64,000 nucleotides of DNA from Martinezella tropici (lineage in GTDB: Bacteria > Pseudomonadota > Alphaproteobacteria > Rhizobiales > Rhizobiaceae). The stretch lies in assembly GCF_008370325.1 (NCBI RefSeq), contig NZ_VNIP01000011.1:496001-560000 (forward strand), given 5' to 3'. The number at the start of each line of letters is the position of its first letter. Position 1 is the stretch's first letter. This document shows, one piece after another, positions 9,531-17,486 of this stretch. Position numbers and translations under genes: made by a program. Below the pieces are notes generated by a model. That model saw nothing but the letters and a program-made list of their open reading frames with translations, did no database searches and was not told the DNA's origin.

Positions 9531-12500
9531 TCAAGCGATTTCGCGCAGCCGCTCGGCGGTCTGCAGGTCGACGGAGACGAGCTGCGAGACGCCCTGCTCC
9601 GCCATTGTCACGCCGAAGAGGCGATTCATGCGGGCCATGGTGATGGGATTGTGGGTGATAACTACGAAGCGCGTCTCGGTCGAGGCCGCCATCTCATCCA
9701 TGAGGTTGCAGTAGCGCTCGACATTGTGGTCGTCGAGCGGCGCATCGACTTCGTCCAGCACGCAGATGGGCGCGGGATTGGTGAGGAACACCGCGAAGAT
9801 GAGCGCCATGGCCGTCAATGCCTGCTCGCCGCCCGAAAGCAGGGTCATGGTCTGCGGCTTCTTGCCCGGCGGACGGGCGAGGATTTCGAGGCCGGCCTCC
9901 AGCGGATCGTCCGACTCGATGAGCTGCAGCTCGGCCGTGCCGCCGCCGAAAAGATGGGTGAACAGGCGCTGGAACTGTGCATTGACGATATCGAAGGCAA
10001 CGATCAGACGTTCGCGGCCCTCGCGATTGAGGCTCTGGATTGCGCCACGCAACTTCCTGATGGCATCGATGACATCATCGCGCTCTTTGATCAGCGCCTG
10101 CAGCCGCTCCGTCAGCTCCTTGCTCTCCTCCTCGGCGCGCAGATTGACGGCGCCAAGACGCTCGCGTTCGATCTTGAGCCGTTCCAGCTCGCGTTCGACC
10201 TCGCGCAGATCCGGCATGTTCTGCACTGCCGAAAGGCCGGTCAGGCGCATGGCCTCGTGCGGCTCGACATTGAGCGCCTGACGAATGCGCAGTTCGCTCT
10301 CCTGCCGACGCTCGCGAGCAGAGACCAGCCGCTCCTCGACACGACCACGTTTCTCGCGGCTTTCGGCCAGTTCGGAGAGAGCCGTCGTCGCATGGCGATC
10401 GGCCTCGCGCTGTACGACCTCCGCTTCGGCAAGGCGGTCGGCGGCCTGGCGGCGCGCCTCCTCGGCCTTCTGCAGCTCATTCATCAAGGCTCGGCGCTTG
10501 TCGTCGAATTCATCGGGGGCGAGATCAAGTTCGGCCGCCTCCTCGCGCGCTTCTTCTTCACGGTCGCGCAGTGTCTGGATATGCTCCTCGGCGCTGGCCG
10601 CGCGCTGGCGCCAGGTATCACGCTCCTGCCGGATCGCCAGAAGGCGGCGTTGCCGCGCCTCGTTTTCCCGGTTCAAGCCTTCATGGCGGGCGCGGGCCTC
10701 AGCCAGCACGCCACGGTCCGTCGCAACTTCGGACTGCTGGTCGCGCAGCTTCAGATCGATGGCATCGAGATTCGGCGCATCTTCCAGTTCGATGCGGGCA
10801 TTCTCATCCTGCATGACAACATCTTCGAGCTGCTCCTGCAACCGGCTGACGGCCTCGACGATGACGTCGCGGCGGCGGATGAGATCGCCGGAGGCCCGCT
10901 CCGCCGCAGCAAGTGCTTCGCGCGCCTCGGCCAGACGCCGGGCCGCAAGGCGGCTTGCATCACGGGCGGTGGCCAAACGGCCCTCTTCGCCCCTGATCGC
11001 ATCGGCGGCGGCAGAAAGGCGCTCCTCGGCCTCGACAAGCACATCGCGGGCAAGCTCGGCTTCGGCCTCCAGCTCGGCAAGCCGGTTCTTCTGGGCGAGC
11101 CGCAGTGCAGCCGCACTCGGTGCATCCGCTCCGGTCACGTGCCCGTCCCAGCGGAACACGGCGCCATCCCTGGTCACCAGCCGCTGCCCCGGCTTCAATT
11201 CCGGCATCAGCCGCAGTGCATCTTCCACCGGGACAATGCCGATCTGGCGAAGACGGCGTGTCAGTGCCGCCGGCGCGCCGACATGGGTGATCAGCGGCGC
11301 GGCGCCTTCCGGCAAGGCCGGATCGTTGGCGCCGCTGCCATTGTCCGACCAATAGACCGGCGCCTCGGAATTGAGCGAGGATTCCAGATCATCGCCAAGT
11401 GCAGCGCCAAGCGCCGTTTCGAAACCACGATCGACACGCAATTCCTCGGCGACAGGCGAAAAGGCGCCGGACGTATCGCCCGCTGCCAGCATCTTGGAAA
11501 TGGTCCGCGCTTCGGTTTCGAGAGCATTCAGACGCGCCCGCGCCTGCTCGACCGGGCCACGCGACAACGCCTCGGTTTCGCGCGCCTTGGCAAGAACCTC
11601 CTCGACACGTTGGATCTCGCCTTCCGCATCGGCGACGACGTTTTCCGCCGCCTCGACCATATCGCGCTTTTCGCTAGGATCGGGCAGATCGGCCATCTTT
11701 TCGTCGATGGCGGCAAGTTCTCGGTTCGCTTCGTCGGCCTGACGCTCGAGGCGCATCTTGCGATCGGCCAGATCACGGATGGCGCGCTCCAGCTGGTTGC
11801 GGGCAGCGGCGGCTTCTGCGCGCTCCGCAGTCAGGGTGGTAAAAATCCGCTCGCTGTCGGCAAGCTTGGTGGCCGCTTCTTCGAAGGCTAGGCGCGTTTC
11901 CTCGGCAAGCCTGCCGGAATCGGCAAGAATATCGGCGAGGTCGGCTTCTTCGGTGTCGAGCTTTGCCAGAATAGCGGCATTGTCGGCGACAAGTCGCTGC
12001 TCGCGGCCGATATCCTCGGCCAATTGCGCCAGGCGACGGATCAATTCGTCCCGCCGCCGCAGGATGCGATTGACATCCTCTTCCAGTTGCGAGCGGGCGA
12101 TCTGCAGTCGTTGAAGAGCAGCGGCGGCCTTCGCCTCTTCGTCGCGCAGCTCCGGCAGCTTGAAGCTGGCAATGCCTTGTGCCTTTGCCGCTTCCATCTG
12201 GATCTGCGCCTTCTCGGCGACCAGGACGGTTGCCTGGTTCAGCGCGCTATCGGCCTCGGCTTCGGCTTCCTTGGCCTGCACCCAGCGGATATGTAGCAAC
12301 ATGGCCTCGCGGGCACGGATATCAGCCGAAAGCATCTTGAAACGGTTGGCCTGGCGCGCCTGACGCTTCAGGCTCTCGATCTGGCTTTCGAGCTGCGACG
12401 TTACATCGTCCAGCCGCTCGAGATTGCTTTCGGCGGCACGCAGGCGCAGCTCGGCTTCGTGTCGGCGCGAATGCAAACCGGAAATGCCGGCCGCCTCTTC

Positions 12501-12992
12501 CAGCAGCTGGCGTCTCGCCTGCGGCTTGGCCTGGATCAGCTCGCCGATACGCCCCTGCCCGACCATGGAGGGCGAGCGGGCGCCGGTGGAAGCGTCGGCA
12601 AACAGCAGCTGTACATCCTTGGCGCGCGCTTCCTTGCCGTTGATGCGATAGACGGAGCCCTGCTCACGCTCGATGCGGCGCGTGACCTGAATTTCGTCGC
12701 TATCGTTGAAGGCGGCGGGCGCGGTGCGATCGCTGTTGTCGAGATACAGACCGACTTCGGCGGTGTTACGGGCGGGACGATTGCCGGATCCGGAAAAGAT
12801 CACGTCGTCCATGCCCGAGGCGCGCATGTTCTTATAGGAATTCTCGCCCATTACCCAGCGCAGGGCCTCAACGAGATTGGATTTGCCGCAGCCGTTCGGG
12901 CCGACGACACCCGTCAGGCCGCGCTCGATGACGAATTCCGCCGGTTCGACGAAGGATTTGAAGCCGACAAGCCTCAGTCTATTGAACTTCAT
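9531..12992 (-). CDS. smc: Chromosome segregation ATPase SMC
   Basis: 1153 residues, the expected SMC length. Start MKFNRLRLVGFKSFVEP at 12992 is the conserved SMC N-terminus; the 23 in-frame codons before it come from repeat DNA. Walker A is GPNGCGKSN at residues 31-39. Long coiled coils run about 170-500 and 660-1000, separated by a hinge (about 510-650). The C-terminal ATPase half has LSGGEQ about 1052-1057 and Walker B ICVLDEVDAPLDD about 1076. It forms the ATP-driven ring that compacts and segregates the chromosome, normally with ScpA/ScpB, which are not in this window. It is downstream of the DsbA-like gene on the same strand. Confidence 0.97.
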   Translation of the reverse strand: MKFNRLRLVGFKSFVEPAEFVIERGLTGVVGPNGCGKSNLVEALRWVMGENSYKNMRASGMDDVIFSGSGNRPARNTAEVGLYLDNSDRTAPAAFNDSDEIQVTRRIEREQGSVYRINGKEARAKDVQLLFADASTGARSPSMVGQGRIGELIQAKPQARRQLLEEAAGISGLHSRRHEAELRLRAAESNLERLDDVTSQLESQIESLKRQARQANRFKMLSADIRAREAMLLHIRWVQAKEAEAEADSALNQATVLVAEKAQIQMEAAKAQGIASFKLPELRDEEAKAAAALQRLQIARSQLEEDVNRILRRRDELIRRLAQLAEDIGREQRLVADNAAILAKLDTEEADLADILADSGRLAEETRLAFEEAATKLADSERIFTTLTAERAEAAAARNQLERAIRDLADRKMRLERQADEANRELAAIDEKMADLPDPSEKRDMVEAAENVVADAEGEIQRVEEVLAKARETEALSRGPVEQARARLNALETEARTISKMLAAGDTSGAFSPVAEELRVDRGFETALGAALGDDLESSLNSEAPVYWSDNGSGANDPALPEGAAPLITHVGAPAALTRRLRQIGIVPVEDALRLMPELKPGQRLVTRDGAVFRWDGHVTGADAPSAAALRLAQKNRLAELEAEAELARDVLVEAEERLSAAADAIRGEEGRLATARDASRLAARRLAEAREALAAAERASGDLIRRRDVIVEAVSRLQEQLEDVVMQDENARIELEDAPNLDAIDLKLRDQQSEVATDRGVLAEARARHEGLNRENEARQRRLLAIRQERDTWRQRAASAEEHIQTLRDREEEAREEAAELDLAPDEFDDKRRALMNELQKAEEARRQAADRLAEAEVVQREADRHATTALSELAESREKRGRVEERLVSARERRQESELRIRQALNVEPHEAMRLTGLSAVQNMPDLREVERELERLKIERERLGAVNLRAEEESKELTERLQALIKERDDVIDAIRKLRGAIQSLNREGRERLIVAFDIVNAQFQRLFTHLFGGGTAELQLIESDDPLEAGLEILARPPGKKPQTMTLLSGGEQALTAMALIFAVFLTNPAPICVLDEVDAPLDDHNVERYCNLMDEMAASTETRFVVITHNPITMARMNRLFGVTMAEQGVSQLVSVDLQTAERLREIA

Positions 12993-13002
12993 AGGCTGAT
13001 CT

Positions 13003-13122
13003 CCACCCTCCCCTTGAGGGGGAGGGTCGGACCGAAGGTCCGGGGTGGGATAATCATGCATTCACCCCAGAAATCACCCCTACCTGCGCGTTTCGCGCGG
13101 CCTCCCCCCTCGAGGGGGAGGT
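13003..13122. repeat. Intergenic mosaic of five small palindromes
   Basis: Between the DsbA-like gene and smc. In order: CCCTCCCC/GGGGAGGG (about 13005-13026), CGGACC-gaa-GGTCCG (13028-13042), GGGGTG...CACCCC (13042-13068), GCGCG-ttt-CGCGC (about 13086-13098), and CCTCCCCC/GGGGGAGG (about 13101-13121). The first and last are variants of one another. This composite is typical of rhizobial intergenic mosaic elements. It sits just upstream of the smc start, so it would be transcribed in the smc leader if dsbA and smc are co-transcribed. Confidence 0.7.
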
Positions 13123-13178
13123 AATAGAAAGCAGGCGCACAACCTCGGCCGCCCGCCTGTGATCGAAAAAGGCGCGGA

Positions 13179-13868
13179 TCAGAGCAGGCTGTCGATAAGC
13201 TTCGACATGGCACCAACAGACATGTCCCCTGCATAGCGCTTGCCATTGATCAGGAAGGTCGGCGTGGCATTGACGCCGAAATCCTTGGCTGCGCGTTCCC
13301 GTACTGAGTTGACATCATCCAGAAGCTTCTGGTTCGTCAAGCATTTCGTGAAGCTATCCTCAGTAAAACCAGCGAGTTTCGACATCTGCAGCAGTGCGGC
13401 GCGGCCGTCGACGTCGGGCGAGGCCCAGGCGATCTGCTGCTTGAACAGCATTTCGACCATCGGCATGTACTGTTCCTGCGGGGCGCAGCGGGCCAGCATG
13501 AAGGCTGCGGCTGCACGCGGATCGAACGGGAATTCGCGGATGATGAAGCGAACCTTGCCGGTGTCGACGTATTTCTGCTTGATCGTGTCGAAGGTCGTGA
13601 CGGCAAAATGCGCGCAGTGCGGGCAGGTCAGCGACATGTATTCGACGATCTTGACCGGAGCGTCTTCCTTGCCGAAAGCAATTTCCGGCAGCGGGCCGGG
13701 CTTCAGCACTTCGTTCATGTCAACATTGCCGTCTGACGGCGGCACTTCATCTTCGGCAGTTGCGGCGGATGCGGTGCCGGCGAAGGCAGAGAACGCCGCG
13801 GAGAGGGCCGCAACGGCAGAGCCGCCCAGCAGATGGCGTTTGGTCAAGAGCATGTCGGACATCGGCAT
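13179..13868 (-). CDS. DsbA-family thiol:disulfide oxidoreductase
   Basis: 229 residues. The thioredoxin-fold domain has the redox motif CPHC (Cys82-Cys85) in MSLTCPHCAHF and the cis-Pro loop NATPTFLING. The N-terminus has a 36-residue signal peptide ending near ASA; TKRHLLGG resembles a Lys-Arg variant of the Tat motif, so export of a folded protein is possible. It belongs to the BdbD/DsbA-like group (Thioredoxin_4) that introduces disulfides in periplasmic proteins. It lies between the toxin gene and smc on the same strand. An alternative ATG is at 13853. Confidence 0.9.
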   Translation of the reverse strand: MPMSDMLLTKRHLLGGSAVAALSAAFSAFAGTASAATAEDEVPPSDGNVDMNEVLKPGPLPEIAFGKEDAPVKIVEYMSLTCPHCAHFAVTTFDTIKQKYVDTGKVRFIIREFPFDPRAAAAFMLARCAPQEQYMPMVEMLFKQQIAWASPDVDGRAALLQMSKLAGFTEDSFTKCLTNQKLLDDVNSVRERAAKDFGVNATPTFLINGKRYAGDMSVGAMSKLIDSLL

Positions 13869-14027
13869 AGAGTCACCCGTCGTTAAAGAGGCTTCGAATG
13901 TTTCATGCGATATAACGGCAGCTTGCCGCTAACAAGGCACGGTTGGCCAACTTTCTTCAAAGAATTGTGACCTGGCAAAGACAAAGGGGTTAAATTATCG
14001 CCGGAATTGATGAGGATGTATGCGAGG

Positions 14028-14333
14028 TCAGTGTTCGTCGAGTAAGGTCGATGGGATATTTTGGCCAGCATAAAAGAGACGTAGAATAATGACCTGTTCG
14101 TTCTTGATATGATAAGCGGCGGTAACCCGCCGCTCAAACACCATAATCCGAACACCCGGCCCTAAACTCTCGCGTTGCGGACCTCGATCAGCCATCGTTT
14201 CAAGTGTTTTGCACTGCCGTTGGAGCCGTTGGATAAACGACAATGCGTGGCTCGAACTGTCTTTCGCAATAAATTCATAGATGCCAATAAGGTCGTCTTC
14301 GGCGAGAGCACTGAAAATAACCTTATATGTCAC
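14028..14333 (-). CDS. RelE/ParE-family toxin
   Basis: 101 residues with the ParE/RelE pattern: start MTYKVIFSALAEDDLIGIYEFIA, then RQCKTLETMADRGPQRESLGPGVRIMVFERRVTAAYHI and a C-terminal strand VIILRLFYAGQN. The start codon is GTG at 14333 and overlaps the end of the antitoxin gene by 11 bp, so translation is probably coupled. ParE members poison gyrase and RelE members cut mRNA; the sequence fits ParE better, but the target is not proven. It forms a type II module with the upstream gene. Confidence 0.88.
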   Translation of the reverse strand: MTYKVIFSALAEDDLIGIYEFIAKDSSSHALSFIQRLQRQCKTLETMADRGPQRESLGPGVRIMVFERRVTAAYHIKNEQVIILRLFYAGQNIPSTLLDEH

Positions 14334-14598
14334 GACCAGCAGCTTTCATTCGCTCGGCATGCATTCTTTCAACTCTGTCAAAAACCTCGTCAGCATCTCT
14401 GCCGGGTCGTGGGTCATTAAGCGCTTCCTGGATCTTTGCGCGCATTACTTGATTGATGACTTCTTCTTCACGGTCCAATGCCCTTAAGGCAGCGCGCAGG
14501 ACTTCACTGGCAGAATCGTATGCTCCGGATTCCAGTCGCGCATCCACACCGCGCTGCTGGCTACCAAGTGTGACTGTGATCGGCTTGCTGGTCCGCAT
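14323..14598 (-). CDS. ParD/CC2985-type antitoxin
   Basis: 91 residues. The N-terminal half is a ribbon-helix-helix DNA-binding domain (ITVTLGSQQRGVDARLESG then YDSASEVLRAALRALDREE), characteristic of ParD/CC2985 antitoxins. The C-terminal half is a charged helix that would wrap the toxin. ATG 14598 is preferred to ATG 14643 because the RHH begins a few residues after it. A perfect 13-bp palindrome 33 bp upstream is a likely autoregulatory operator. The pair is inserted between the DsbA-like gene and dciA. Confidence 0.88.
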   Translation of the reverse strand: MRTSKPITVTLGSQQRGVDARLESGAYDSASEVLRAALRALDREEEVINQVMRAKIQEALNDPRPGRDADEVFDRVERMHAERMKAAGRDI

Positions 14599-14630
14599 AT
14601 CCAGTTCCTTGTCAATACCTTGCCTTGAGT

Positions 14631-14643
14631 ATGACAGTGTCAT
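14631..14643. promoter_or_regulatory. Candidate antitoxin operator palindrome
   Basis: ATGACA-G-TGTCAT is a perfect inverted repeat with a one-base centre. It lies 33 bp upstream of the antitoxin start and 20 bp downstream of the dciA stop. RHH antitoxins bind such short palindromes and repress their own operon. Binding is inferred. Confidence 0.5.
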
Positions 14644-14662
14644 TAATAAAAGCAAGCCTGGA

Positions 14663-15202
14663 TTATTTCTTGTCCCGCTTCCAGGCCATGGCGGTCCCCA
14701 GACGCTGAACGGCAGCTCTGATCTTCTCATCCTCGATGCCGTCCATCATGTCAGACAGCTTGCGCGCCGCCTCGCCCTTCAATGGCGGCGGCGTGCGGGA
14801 GCGTTTGGATGCGACCGAGACCGGCTTCTGGACGATACGAATCTGATTGACGGCATAGAAGCCGAAGAAGCTGTTGATGCGCTGGATAAGCTCGCCTTGA
14901 GCATGGGTGAGAAAGAGCGCACGAGCGCCTTCACAGGCGATCGTCAGCACGCCCGGCTGATAGCGGTCGTCCACGCCGGGGCCTGTTCGCTTCGCCCAGG
15001 CGATCTTTTCCGGCCGCGTGCAGTCGGCAAAGTCCTCGCCGGCGATTTCGTCCCAGCAGCCGAGCAGCGTGGTGTTGATGCCGGCGCGCTTTGCCAGCAC
15101 CGGATCGACGATGCCGTTGGTCAGCTCGGAAATCTGCTTTTCGCCTTTTCGGGGATAACTCATCTCAATCGGCTTCCGGTGCATGCTTTGTACGTCGGGC
15201 AT
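14663..15202 (-). CDS. dciA: DUF721 protein, DciA-like
   Basis: About 179 residues. The DUF721 core is visible: LTNGIVDPVLAKRAG, LGCWDEIAGEDFADCTRPEK, then PGVLTIACEGARALFLTHAQ and LIQRINSFFG. DUF721 includes DciA, the ancestral loader of the replicative helicase DnaB in bacteria lacking DnaC, which is the expected role in an alphaproteobacterium. ATG 15202 is given; ATG 15163 (MSYPRKG) has a better-spaced GGAAG and a TTG lies at 15229. It is divergent from mutY, 59 bp away. The lysine- and proline-containing C-terminal tail is variable in the family. Confidence 0.8.
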   Translation of the reverse strand: MPDVQSMHRKPIEMSYPRKGEKQISELTNGIVDPVLAKRAGINTTLLGCWDEIAGEDFADCTRPEKIAWAKRTGPGVDDRYQPGVLTIACEGARALFLTHAQGELIQRINSFFGFYAVNQIRIVQKPVSVASKRSRTPPPLKGEAARKLSDMMDGIEDEKIRAAVQRLGTAMAWKRDKK

Positions 15203-15261
15203 CTTGATCACCCGACGCAGCTTGGCCAAGTATAGAGCACTTCCCCTCGACGCAGCAAATC

Positions 15262-16374
15262 ATGACCTCGACTTTAGAATCCCCCACGGCCGCATCTCTG
15301 CTTGCCTGGTACGACCGACACCATCGCGACCTACCCTGGCGGGTCTCACCGCCCATGGCTGCGCGCGGCGTCAAGCCCGATCCCTACCGCATCTGGTTGT
15401 CGGAAGTCATGCTGCAGCAGACGACGGTGCCGGCGGTCAAAGCCTATTTCGCGAAATTCCTGGAGCGCTGGCCGACGGTCGATGATCTCGCTGCCGCGGC
15501 GAACGACGAGGTCATGGCCGCCTGGGCCGGGCTTGGCTATTACGCCCGCGCCCGCAACCTGAAGAAATGCGCCGAGGCCGTTTCAGCCGATCATGGCGGC
15601 CGTTTTCCCGATACCGAGGATGGCTTGCGCGCGCTTCCGGGCATCGGCGATTACACGGCTGCCGCCGTTGCCGCGATCGCATTCAATCGCCAGGCGGCGG
15701 TGATGGACGGCAATGTGGAACGCGTCATTTCCCGCCTCTATGCGATTTCGGCACCTCTGCCCGGTGCCAAGCCGCTGATGAAGCAGAAGGTCGCCCTGCT
15801 TACTCCTGCGGACCGGCCAGGCGATTTCGCCCAGGCGATGATGGATCTCGGCGCGACGATCTGTACGCCGAAGCGTCCGGTCTGTTCGCTCTGTCCCTTC
15901 AACGGTGCCTGTCAGGCGCTGGCGGGGCATGATCCCGAGCGCTTCCCGGTCAAAGCCGCCAAGAAGGAAAAGCCGGTGCGCCAAGGGGCGGCCTTCGTCG
16001 CGGTCAATGATGAGGGCGAAATCTTTCTGCGCCGCCGCATCGAAAACGGCCTGCTTGGGGGGATGACCGAGGTGCCGACGACGGGGTGGACGGCACGGAT
16101 CGACGGCGAGACCGGCATCGAGGCGGCCCCCTTCCCGGCCGACTGGCAGCCGGCAGGCACGGTGACGCATGTCTTCACGCATTTCGAGCTGCGGCTGTCG
16201 ATCTGGCGCGCCAAGTCAGTCTTGGAGAAGGACAACCATGACGGATGGTGGGCGCCGGTTACAAATCTTGAAGAGCAGGCACTCCCAACAGTCATGAAAA
16301 AAGCGATCGCTCAGGCTATTCCCAATGCGTTCGCAAAAATGCCTTTAGAGCAAAAATCAGGAATTCATTCATGA
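15262..16374 (+). CDS. mutY: A/G-specific adenine DNA glycosylase
   Basis: 370 residues. It removes adenine mispaired with 8-oxoguanine. Catalytic residues are in place: Glu48 in SEVMLQQT, the helix-hairpin-helix LPGIGDYTAAA (about 125-135) and Asp149 in VMDGNVER. The 4Fe-4S cluster cysteines have perfect spacing (Cys201, 208, 211, 217). The C-terminal NUDIX-like domain (about 240-355) recognises 8-oxoG. It is divergent from dciA, and its stop overlaps the next gene by 4 bp (ATGA), suggesting an operon with the HAD phosphatase. Confidence 0.97.
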   Translation: MTSTLESPTAASLLAWYDRHHRDLPWRVSPPMAARGVKPDPYRIWLSEVMLQQTTVPAVKAYFAKFLERWPTVDDLAAAANDEVMAAWAGLGYYARARNLKKCAEAVSADHGGRFPDTEDGLRALPGIGDYTAAAVAAIAFNRQAAVMDGNVERVISRLYAISAPLPGAKPLMKQKVALLTPADRPGDFAQAMMDLGATICTPKRPVCSLCPFNGACQALAGHDPERFPVKAAKKEKPVRQGAAFVAVNDEGEIFLRRRIENGLLGGMTEVPTTGWTARIDGETGIEAAPFPADWQPAGTVTHVFTHFELRLSIWRAKSVLEKDNHDGWWAPVTNLEEQALPTVMKKAIAQAIPNAFAKMPLEQKSGIHS

Positions 16375-16985
16375 CGACGGAAATACGGCATATCGTTTTC
16401 GATATCGGCAAGGTTCTGCTTCACTACGATCCGAGCATCCCCTACAGCCGCATCATTCCGGACGATGCCGAGCGCGAATGGTTCCTCGCCAATGTCTGCA
16501 CACATGAATGGAACCTCGAACAGGACCGCGGCCGTACCTGGGGAGACGCCGAGGCGCTACTGATCGCCGCCCATCCCGAACGTGAAGAGCATATCCGCGC
16601 CTTTCGCAAGTATTGGCACGAGATGGTTCCGCATGCCTATGAAGGCAGCGTCGCGATCTTCGAAGGATTGATCGCGGAAGGCCGCGACGTCACTATGCTG
16701 ACCAATTTCGCCTCCGATACGTTTCGCGAGGCGCAAGAGCGCTATCCGTTCCTCAACAAGCCGCGCGGCGTGACCGTTTCCGGCGATATCGGCTTGATCA
16801 AGCCGGATGTCGCGATCTATGACACCCACGCCAAGAGTTTCGATCTCGATCCGGCCTCGACGATCTTCATCGACGATTCCTATCCGAACGTCGAAGGCGC
16901 ACGGGCGGCCGGCTGGCATGCAGTTCACTTCACCGGCGCCGAGAAGCTGCGCAGCGATCTCGCCGCCCATGGCATAAAGGTTTGA
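16371..16985 (+). CDS. HAD-superfamily phosphatase, YihX-like
   Basis: 204 residues. Motif I is HIVFDIGKVLLHYDP with the nucleophile Asp12; the second acidic residue of the usual DxD is Gly, as in the YihX/epoxide-hydrolase-N-type HAD group. Later motifs are VTMLTNFAS (motif II Thr), LIKPDVAIYD (motif III Lys) and TIFIDDSYPNVEGARAAGW (motif IV Asp-Asp). The helical cap lies between motifs I and II. The substrate is probably a small sugar phosphate but cannot be told from sequence. Translationally coupled to mutY and followed 4 bp later by the NTF2-like gene. Confidence 0.88.
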   Translation: MTTEIRHIVFDIGKVLLHYDPSIPYSRIIPDDAEREWFLANVCTHEWNLEQDRGRTWGDAEALLIAAHPEREEHIRAFRKYWHEMVPHAYEGSVAIFEGLIAEGRDVTMLTNFASDTFREAQERYPFLNKPRGVTVSGDIGLIKPDVAIYDTHAKSFDLDPASTIFIDDSYPNVEGARAAGWHAVHFTGAEKLRSDLAAHGIKV

Positions 16986-16989
16986 GCCG

Positions 16990-17355
16990 ATGATCTTCGA
17001 CCCCGCAGAGCGCATCGATCTGTTCCATGATGCGATCAATCGCCTCGACTATGAGGCGATCGAGAACTTCTTCGCCGAAGATGCCACCTATGTCTCGAAT
17101 GGAGTCGGCAGCCTTGCCGGCCGTGCGGCGATCATGGAAGCGTTCCGCGGCTATTTCGACACCTATCCCGATCAGACGGCATCCAATTCCCTGGTGGAAA
17201 CGTTGACGCCGCTTTCGGGCCGCGCCGTCTGGTCGGTGCGGGCCACCAACAGCAAGACGGGCAAGCCTCTGATCCGCGAGGGCGAGGAGACCATTACCTT
17301 TGATGAGAATGGCCGCGTCGTCCGCGTCGATGTCACGGACTATCAGGAATTCTGA
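16990..17355 (+). CDS. SnoaL/NTF2-like protein
   Basis: 121 residues with no signal peptide. The SnoaL-like pattern is clear: RIDLFHDAINRLDYEAIENFF, EDATYVSNGVGSLAGRAAIM, then a C-terminal sheet (ETITFDENGRVVRVDVTDY). It follows the HAD gene by 4 bp and closes the mutY operon, being followed by a strong hairpin. The pocket could bind or convert a small hydrophobic molecule; no catalytic residue set is diagnostic. Confidence 0.8.
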   Translation: MIFDPAERIDLFHDAINRLDYEAIENFFAEDATYVSNGVGSLAGRAAIMEAFRGYFDTYPDQTASNSLVETLTPLSGRAVWSVRATNSKTGKPLIREGEETITFDENGRVVRVDVTDYQEF

Positions 17356-17375
17356 TATCCGAAGCTGAAAAGACA

Positions 17376-17421
17376 CCCAAGGCCTTACCGATATTCGTTC
17401 GGTGAGGCCTTGGGCGTTTCA
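17376..17421. terminator. Strong hairpin terminator between convergent genes
   Basis: A 15-bp stem with one G-T wobble, arms CCCAAGGCCTTACCG and CGGTGAGGCCTTGGG, with a 9-nt loop. It lies 20 bp after the NTF2-like stop and about 70 bp from the ccrM stop. The tail is only weakly T-rich (GTTTCACCTTCTT). It is placed to end the mutY operon and to protect ccrM from antisense reading. Confidence 0.8.
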
Positions 17422-17486
17422 CCTTCTTCCCTAACTGGAGGTACACGACGGAAGAAGGCGGATGTGGTTGCGGGAAATGGCTGAGG

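Noticed and set aside
9498..11891. A 797-codon plus-strand frame opposite smc
   Set aside because: The minus strand encodes a motif-complete SMC; the long antisense frame results from codon bias.
12993..13061. N-terminal extension of SMC by 23 codons
   Set aside because: It is encoded by repeat DNA and precedes the conserved MKFNRLRL start.
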